Shown piece after piece: positions 59,121-64,000 of a DNA stretch of 64,000 bases. Where the stretch lies: assembly GCF_001715295.1 (NCBI RefSeq), contig NZ_MDKB01000002.1, positions 1,572,313 to 1,636,312 on the forward strand, read 5' to 3'. The position numbers and the translations under genes are program-made. How positions within the stretch are numbered: the first letter of the stretch is position 1; each line of letters starts with the position of its first letter. A model generated the notes under the pieces. That model was given only the letters and a program-made list of their open reading frames with translations, made no database searches and had not been told where the DNA came from. Source of the stretch: Streptomyces griseus (GTDB lineage: Bacteria > Actinomycetota > Actinomycetes > Streptomycetales > Streptomycetaceae).

Positions 59121-60230
59121 ATGACAGCAGCAGGAAAGCACCAGGTGAGCCGGACAGAGACGCCCCGGCGCAGTCGGCCGGGGCGGGCGGGGATCCGGGA
59201 CGTAGCCGCGGCGGCCGGGGTCTCCATCACGACCGTGTCCGACGCGCTCAACGGAAAGGGCAGGCTCCCGGACGCCACCCGCCGCCATGTCCGCGAGGTC
59301 GCCGAACGACTGGGCTACCGCCCGTCCGCCGCGGCCAGAACCCTCCGTACCGGCAAGTCGGGGCTCATCGGCCTGACCGTGACCACCTACGGAGATGAAC
59401 CTTTCACCTTCACCGAGTTCGCGTACTTCGCGGAGATGGCGAGAGCCGCCACCTCGGCGGCGCTCGCCCGCGGGTACGCCCTCGTGATCCTGCCCGCCAC
59501 CTCGCGGCACGACGTCTGGTCCAACGTGGCCCTCGACGGCACCGTGGTCATCGACCCCTCGGACCAGGATCCCGTGGTCACCGAGCTCGTGCGCCAGGGC
59601 CTGCCCGTCGTCTCGGACGGCAGGCCGGCCGGAACCCTTCCGGTGACGGCCTGGGTGGACAACGACCACCGGGCTGCCGTGCTCGACCTCCTCGACCATC
59701 TCGCGGCCGCCGGCGCGCGCCGCATCGGCCTGCTCACGGGCACCACCACCGACACGTACACCCGTCTCTCCACCACCGCCTACCTCCACTGGTGCGAGCG
59801 GGTCGGCCAGGATCCGGTGTACGAGTCCTACCCGGCCCACGACCCCTGCGCGGGTGCCGTGGCCGCCGACCGTCTCCTCGCCCGGCCCGACCGCCCCGAC
59901 GCGGTGTACGGCCTCTTCGACCCCAACGGGACCGATCTGCTCGCCGCGGCCCGCCGCTACGGCTTACGGGTCCCCGAGGACCTGCTGCTGGTCTGCTGCA
60001 GCGAGTCCACCGTCTACGCGGCGACGGAGCCGCCCATCACGACGCTCTCGCTCAAGCCCCGCAGGATCGGCACGGCGGTCGTCCAGCTCCTCATCGACGC
60101 CATCGAGGGAGTCGAACACGACGGCACCCTCGAGCAGGTGATACCGACGGAACTCATCGTCCGGACGTCCTCGCAACGGCGTCCGCCCCGCACCACGGTC
60201 AGTGCGCCTCGCTCACCGGCCGGGGATTGA
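59121..60230 (+). CDS. LacI-family transcriptional regulator
   Basis: A 369-residue repressor. The N-terminal LacI HTH (about 24-75) shows GIRDVAAAAGVSITTVSDALNGKG and the hinge helix LGYRPSAAARTLRTGKSG (in parts); the periplasmic-binding-like sugar domain spans about 78-350. ATG 59121. No sugar transporter or catabolic gene is adjacent, so its regulon is not apparent from the neighbours. Confidence 0.92.
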   Translation: MTAAGKHQVSRTETPRRSRPGRAGIRDVAAAAGVSITTVSDALNGKGRLPDATRRHVREVAERLGYRPSAAARTLRTGKSGLIGLTVTTYGDEPFTFTEFAYFAEMARAATSAALARGYALVILPATSRHDVWSNVALDGTVVIDPSDQDPVVTELVRQGLPVVSDGRPAGTLPVTAWVDNDHRAAVLDLLDHLAAAGARRIGLLTGTTTDTYTRLSTTAYLHWCERVGQDPVYESYPAHDPCAGAVAADRLLARPDRPDAVYGLFDPNGTDLLAAARRYGLRVPEDLLLVCCSESTVYAATEPPITTLSLKPRRIGTAVVQLLIDAIEGVEHDGTLEQVIPTELIVRTSSQRRPPRTTVSAPRSPAGD

Positions 60231-60404
60231 TCCCCTTAATCCGGACCAAACGGCCGGTGAACCACGTGTGGGCCCGGATTCACCACCCCTGGTGCGTCAC
60301 ACAGCACGATCCGCGTTCCTATGATGGGCGCACGACACCGCGGACCACCTCTACCAGGCAGGGCCCGTCAGGTGTACGGCGGCGCGACGGTGGTGGAGGG
60401 GTCG

Positions 60405-61463
60405 ATGACTCAGGGGGCCGGTCAGGAACCCGTAGTGCGGACTGCGACGTTGCGTGACTTCCGCGTACCGCCGTATGCGCAGGCGCCGATGCCCCCGCCC
60501 GTGCCGCACCCCGGCAACGTCAGGGCGGGCGGCGAGCCGCCGGAGGGGTACACCCCCACCGAGCGCGACCTTCCCGTCATCAACCGCGGCGACACCGTCC
60601 AGGTGCGGGCCGCGGGCGAGACGCGTCCGGCCGGCGACGAGGGCCGCGGGCCCCTGTACGTCGTCGGGGACGTCCACGGCTACCTCGACGAACTGCTCGC
60701 CGCCCTCGGCGAGCAGGGCCTCGTCGACGCCGACGGCCACTGGGCCGCGGGTAACGCACGTCTCTGGTTCCTCGGGGACTTCACGGACCGTGGACCGGAC
60801 GGCATCGGCGTCATCGACCTCGTGATGCGGCTCTCCGCCGAGGCAGCGGCGGCGGGCGGGTACTGCAAGGCGCTCATGGGCAACCACGAGCTCCTGCTCA
60901 TCGGCGCCAAGAGATTCGGTGACACCCCGGTCAACTCGGGCGCCGGAACCGCCACCTTCCAGGCCGCCTGGCTGCTCAACGGCGGGCAGAAGACCGACAT
61001 GGAGCGGCTCCAGGACGTCCACCTGCAGTGGATGGCGCGCCTCGACGCGGTCGTGGAGGAGGACGGCCACCTGCTCATGCACTCCGACACGACGGCCTAC
61101 CTCGATTACGGATCCACCATCGAGGACGTCAACGACACGGTGCACGCCATCCTGACGCGGCATGACGCCGACGAGTGCTGGGACCTGTTCCGCAAGCTCA
61201 CCAAGAGGTTCGCCTTCCGGGACGAGGGCGGGGCGCAGGCCGTGCGGGACCTGATGTCGACGTACGGCGGCCGGCGGATCGTCCACGGTCACAGCCCCAT
61301 CCCGTACCTGCTCGGCGAGGTGGGGTCGGAGGACGGCGAGGACAGCGAGCGCACCGTGGTCGACGGTCCGCACGTGTACGCGGACGGGCTGGCCATCGCC
61401 ATGGACGGTGGAGTGACCATGGCCGGAAAGCTCCTGGTCGTCCAACTCCCCCTGCCTGACTGA
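60405..61463 (+). CDS. PPP-family metallophosphoesterase
   Basis: A 352-residue metal-dependent phosphatase with the calcineurin-like motifs in order: YVVGDVHGYLDE, FLGDFTDRGPDG, MGNHELLLIG, LMHSD and VHGHSPIP. The two-metal site is complete. The N-terminal 85 residues (Pro-rich, DFRVPPYAQAPMPPPVPHP) are low complexity. ATG 60405 follows GGAGGGG. A MITE-like repeat lies 53 bases past the stop codon. Confidence 0.92.
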   Translation: MTQGAGQEPVVRTATLRDFRVPPYAQAPMPPPVPHPGNVRAGGEPPEGYTPTERDLPVINRGDTVQVRAAGETRPAGDEGRGPLYVVGDVHGYLDELLAALGEQGLVDADGHWAAGNARLWFLGDFTDRGPDGIGVIDLVMRLSAEAAAAGGYCKALMGNHELLLIGAKRFGDTPVNSGAGTATFQAAWLLNGGQKTDMERLQDVHLQWMARLDAVVEEDGHLLMHSDTTAYLDYGSTIEDVNDTVHAILTRHDADECWDLFRKLTKRFAFRDEGGAQAVRDLMSTYGGRRIVHGHSPIPYLLGEVGSEDGEDSERTVVDGPHVYADGLAIAMDGGVTMAGKLLVVQLPLPD

Positions 61464-61515
61464 CGGTCGCCGGGGAAGAGGCATCACGACCTGACTCCGC
61501 GGTCGGCCGGACCTC

Positions 61516-61677
61516 AGGGCTGTCCCGCACTTCCCGGTGGATCAGCGTGCGGCGTCGGATGCGGTGCAGCGCAAGGCGGAGGGACGTCCGCATACTGCAT
61601 GTATGTGGACGTTCCGACAACGCGGCGAGGTGCCGTAGCTGCCGTCGCGCGCCCGCCGGGAAGTGCGGGACAGCCCT
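61516..61677. mobile_element. Intact palindromic MITE-like element
   Basis: 162 bases bounded by perfect 22-bp inverted termini (61516-61537 and 61656-61677; outer part AGGGCTGTCCCGC / GCGGGACAGCCCT). The interior is also partly palindromic, with ACGTCCGCATAC and GTATGTGGACGT around the centre. It encodes nothing. A decayed relative is at 50942-51083, which shows that it is a dispersed repeat. Confidence 0.85.
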
Positions 61678-61808
61678 TATTTCCGGAAACCCCCTGTCAC
61701 GCCGTGCCGTAGTCGCTCTACCATCGGCGTATCCGTAGCAGGCTCTCCTCCGTTCTGCCCGGTCGCCCGGCCCCACGCGGTCGATCAGGCCCTACGGAGC
61801 ATCGGGGG

Positions 61809-62630
61809 ATGCAGATGAACAGCGCTCCGCACCTGCTGGCCGAGGACCGCCCCGAGTACGAGCGGATCCTGGCCGACGCCCTGCGCCATGCCCGCGAACG
61901 CCCGGATCTGGACGGCGTCGGGGACCGGCTCAACGCGGAACAACTACGGACGAGGGCACTCGACGCGACCGCGTTCATCACGTCCGCAGCAGCCACCGAG
62001 TACGAGCACTACGTGAAGGCCCGCGCCGAACTGCGCGCCTCGGCGGCCGGGGCGTCGGAGGAAGCTCCGGGGACGGCCGAGGGTGAAGCGGAGCGCACGG
62101 GCGCCGGGACGGTGGCCGTGATCACCGCGCTGGCCCCCGTGCTCGCCGGAACGGCGGCCCTCATATTCCTGCTGTTCGGCTACCTCCTGAAGGCCGTGAG
62201 CCCCTCCCTGGCCTTCGCCGCCACGATGGTCACCGCCGGATGGGTCTTCGCGTCGGTCGCCGCCGCGGCCATACTGATGGCCGCGATAGGGCTCCTCGTC
62301 ACCGCATTGCGCAACGGCGCCACGGCACTGCCGGCGGTCGACGAGGGGGGCGAACTGCCCGAGGAGGTCGCGCGCGCCCGGGAGGCCTGGCGCCACGCCC
62401 TGCTGGAACGCGGCATCCTGCCCTTCCTGCGGGACTCCCTGGCCGATCCGACGGCGGGACCCGCCGCCCGGATCCCGCACCCGTCCCCCGACCGCATCCC
62501 GAAGATCGGCTACAGCCGGCCCGCCTTCTCCGGCCCGCAGGACGGCCCGTCCGCCGGGCCGCGGCCCACTTTCACCAGCCCCGATTTCACCAGTCCCGAC
62601 TTCGGTGGCCCCGAACACCGGCCTGAGTGA
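61809..62630 (+). CDS. Hypothetical two-helix membrane protein
   Basis: A 273-residue protein: a helical soluble N-terminal part (1-95), two or three hydrophobic segments (about 100-125, 131-150 and 152-170) and a C-terminal tail rich in Pro/Ser/Asp with FTSPDFTSPDFGGPE at its end, a short tandem repeat. No family recognised. ATG 61809 (ATG 61815 possible). It converges on the DUF805 gene at a 24-bp hairpin. Confidence 0.8.
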   Translation: MQMNSAPHLLAEDRPEYERILADALRHARERPDLDGVGDRLNAEQLRTRALDATAFITSAAATEYEHYVKARAELRASAAGASEEAPGTAEGEAERTGAGTVAVITALAPVLAGTAALIFLLFGYLLKAVSPSLAFAATMVTAGWVFASVAAAAILMAAIGLLVTALRNGATALPAVDEGGELPEEVARAREAWRHALLERGILPFLRDSLADPTAGPAARIPHPSPDRIPKIGYSRPAFSGPQDGPSAGPRPTFTSPDFTSPDFGGPEHRPE

Positions 62631-62741
62631 ATACGGCCCGGCGTCCACGATGCCACCTCCCGTACTCACGGTGCGGCCCGTCGCGTACGGGTGGCGGCCC
62701 GCCGCACGACGTATCCGTCCCAGCACCTCGCCCCCTGCTCC

Positions 62742-62794
62742 CGGCACGGCAGAGGCCGGGACGGCTCACTGCCGTCCCGGCCTCTGCCGTGCCG
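62742..62794. terminator. Perfect 24-bp stem bidirectional terminator
   Basis: 62742-62765 pairs perfectly with 62771-62794 (core GGCAGAGGCCGGGACGGC), loop TCACT. It lies between two convergent genes. Confidence 0.93.
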
Positions 62795-62818
62795 CGAAGC
62801 CCCTGCCGGGGCACGCCA

Positions 62819-63175
62819 TCAGACTCCCTGGGGAGCCAGCTTCGGGTCGGCGCCGTACTCGTTCGGCCCGCGCACACCCTCGAGGCACATGAAGACGAGC
62901 AGGATGATGCCGCCCACCAGAGGGACGAACGCGATCAGGAACCACCAGCCGGAGCGGCCGGTGTCGTGCAGCCGGCGGAAGACGACGGCCAGCGTCGGGA
63001 CCAGCACCGCGGCCAGGTAGACGAAGTACGGGATCTGGGTGTCGATGGCCGCGCCTATCGCCACCAGCACCAGGGCAACGATGAAGTTGAAGAGTACGAA
63101 CATCCAGTACTCCTTGCGGCGCGCACGCCCGCTGAAGCCCGCGTAGTTCTTGAGTACGTCCAGGTACCAGTTCAC
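62819..63175 (-). CDS. DUF805 membrane protein
   Basis: A 118-residue protein with the DUF805 pattern: NWYLDVLKNYAGFSGRARRKEYWMF at the N-terminus, then four membrane segments and the RRLHDTGRSGWW signature, which is diagnostic of the family. GTG 63175 is chosen for GGAGGG 7 bases upstream; the longer reading frames upstream lack a site. Function of the family unknown. Confidence 0.92.
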   Translation of the reverse strand: MNWYLDVLKNYAGFSGRARRKEYWMFVLFNFIVALVLVAIGAAIDTQIPYFVYLAAVLVPTLAVVFRRLHDTGRSGWWFLIAFVPLVGGIILLVFMCLEGVRGPNEYGADPKLAPQGV

Positions 63176-63371
63176 TGTGCATCCCTCCCCGGGCGCCCCC
63201 CGTCGGGGCGCACACATTTCGGCCAAGCACAGCGGAACATAAAGCACAGATAAGTGCGCGTCAACAGCCTTCGAGCTGCTGCGAGAACGTACATCTACCT
63301 GCTGCAATACCGTGTCCATACCGTCGCCGAACTGCCGCCGAAGGGCTCGCCGGAGAGCACTTCCCGGCCGA

Positions 63372-63401
63372 GACCGGACGCGACCGGACGCGACCGGACG
63401 C
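63372..63401. repeat. Three perfect 10-bp tandem repeats
   Basis: GACCGGACGC x3 in the 372-bp gene-free stretch 63176-63547. The remainder of that stretch holds only the thiC terminator and the DUF805 promoter. Confidence 0.85.
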
Positions 63402-63438
63402 CCGTCACCGATCCGGCGGGACAGCCGGGAGGAAACGG

Positions 63439-63482
63439 CGGCGGCGCTGCCCGGGGCCGGGTGGCCCCGGGCAGCGCCGCCG
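63439..63482. terminator. 20-bp stem terminator after thiC
   Basis: 63439-63458 pairs perfectly with 63463-63482 (core GCTGCCCGGGGCC / GGCCCCGGGCAGC), loop GGGT, 66 bases past the thiC stop on the minus strand. Confidence 0.92.
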
Positions 63483-63547
63483 GAGGGGAACACGACCACC
63501 GGTCGAACACCGTTCGATGTCCCCCCGGTTGGGCAGTGCGTCCCGGC

Positions 63548-64000
<453 letters not shown>

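Overview
The window is Streptomyces chromosome. It is very GC-rich with strong third-position GC bias, uses many GTG starts and has tightly overlapping genes. From 18.6 kb to the right end the gene order (htrA-like protease, GDPD, SEC-C protein, pepP, copper genes with dtpA, pheA, serS, cydABCD, hisC, thiC) matches, as I remember it, the S. coelicolor region from about SCO3977 down to SCO3928, in the core close to oriC. One perfect parS-type site, one near-perfect one and a cluster of DnaA-box-like sites fit that position.

Left part (about 0.5-18.6 kb): an actinomycete integrative and conjugative element (AICE) of the pSAM2 type. Its core is, reading leftward from 8.4 kb: a NUDIX gene (Pif-like), a KorSA-like GntR repressor with three matching 20-bp operators, a short unknown gene, the FtsK-like DNA translocase TraSA, a string of small Spd-type spread proteins, the rolling-circle initiator RepSA, Xis and a tyrosine integrase. 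Between this core and tRNA-Ser(UGA) lies cargo: a 125-bp nested inverted repeat; a visibly lower-GC three-gene island (C5-cytosine methyltransferase, a 999-residue protein with an ATPase domain of the GHKL class at both ends, and a receiver-domain protein); then an operon of very small overlapping genes with a GntR regulator, and a divergent GntR regulator preceded by two operator palindromes. The three-gene island is the best candidate for an undescribed system: a methyltransferase joined to what looks like a phosphorelay or MORC/MutL-like ATPase defence module.

Central part (18.7-39 kb): housekeeping and envelope functions. A HtrA-type protease, glycerophosphodiesterase, two RsbW-like ATP-binding proteins, a SpoIIE-type phosphatase, Xaa-Pro aminopeptidase, and the copper/cytochrome-oxidase maturation run (YcnI, Sco1, PCu(A)C, CopC-CopD, DyP peroxidase DtpA), then prephenate dehydratase, seryl-tRNA synthetase and a HAD phosphatase. 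tRNA-Ser(GCU) sits next to a 14-bp minisatellite.

Right part (39-64 kb): two ABC exporter pairs in one operon, an epoxide-hydrolase-like protein followed by the decayed remains of a short-chain dehydrogenase domain, KptA, an orphan ribbon-helix-helix protein, a luciferase-like oxidoreductase, a DevS/DosS-like histidine kinase, the cydA-cydB-cydCD operon behind a perfect Rex operator, hisC, a LacI regulator, a PPP-family phosphoesterase, membrane proteins and the 3' end of thiC. Two copies (one intact, one decayed) of a roughly 160-bp palindromic MITE-like repeat lie at 50.9 and 61.5 kb.

All functions are read from sequence motifs only; no database search was run.
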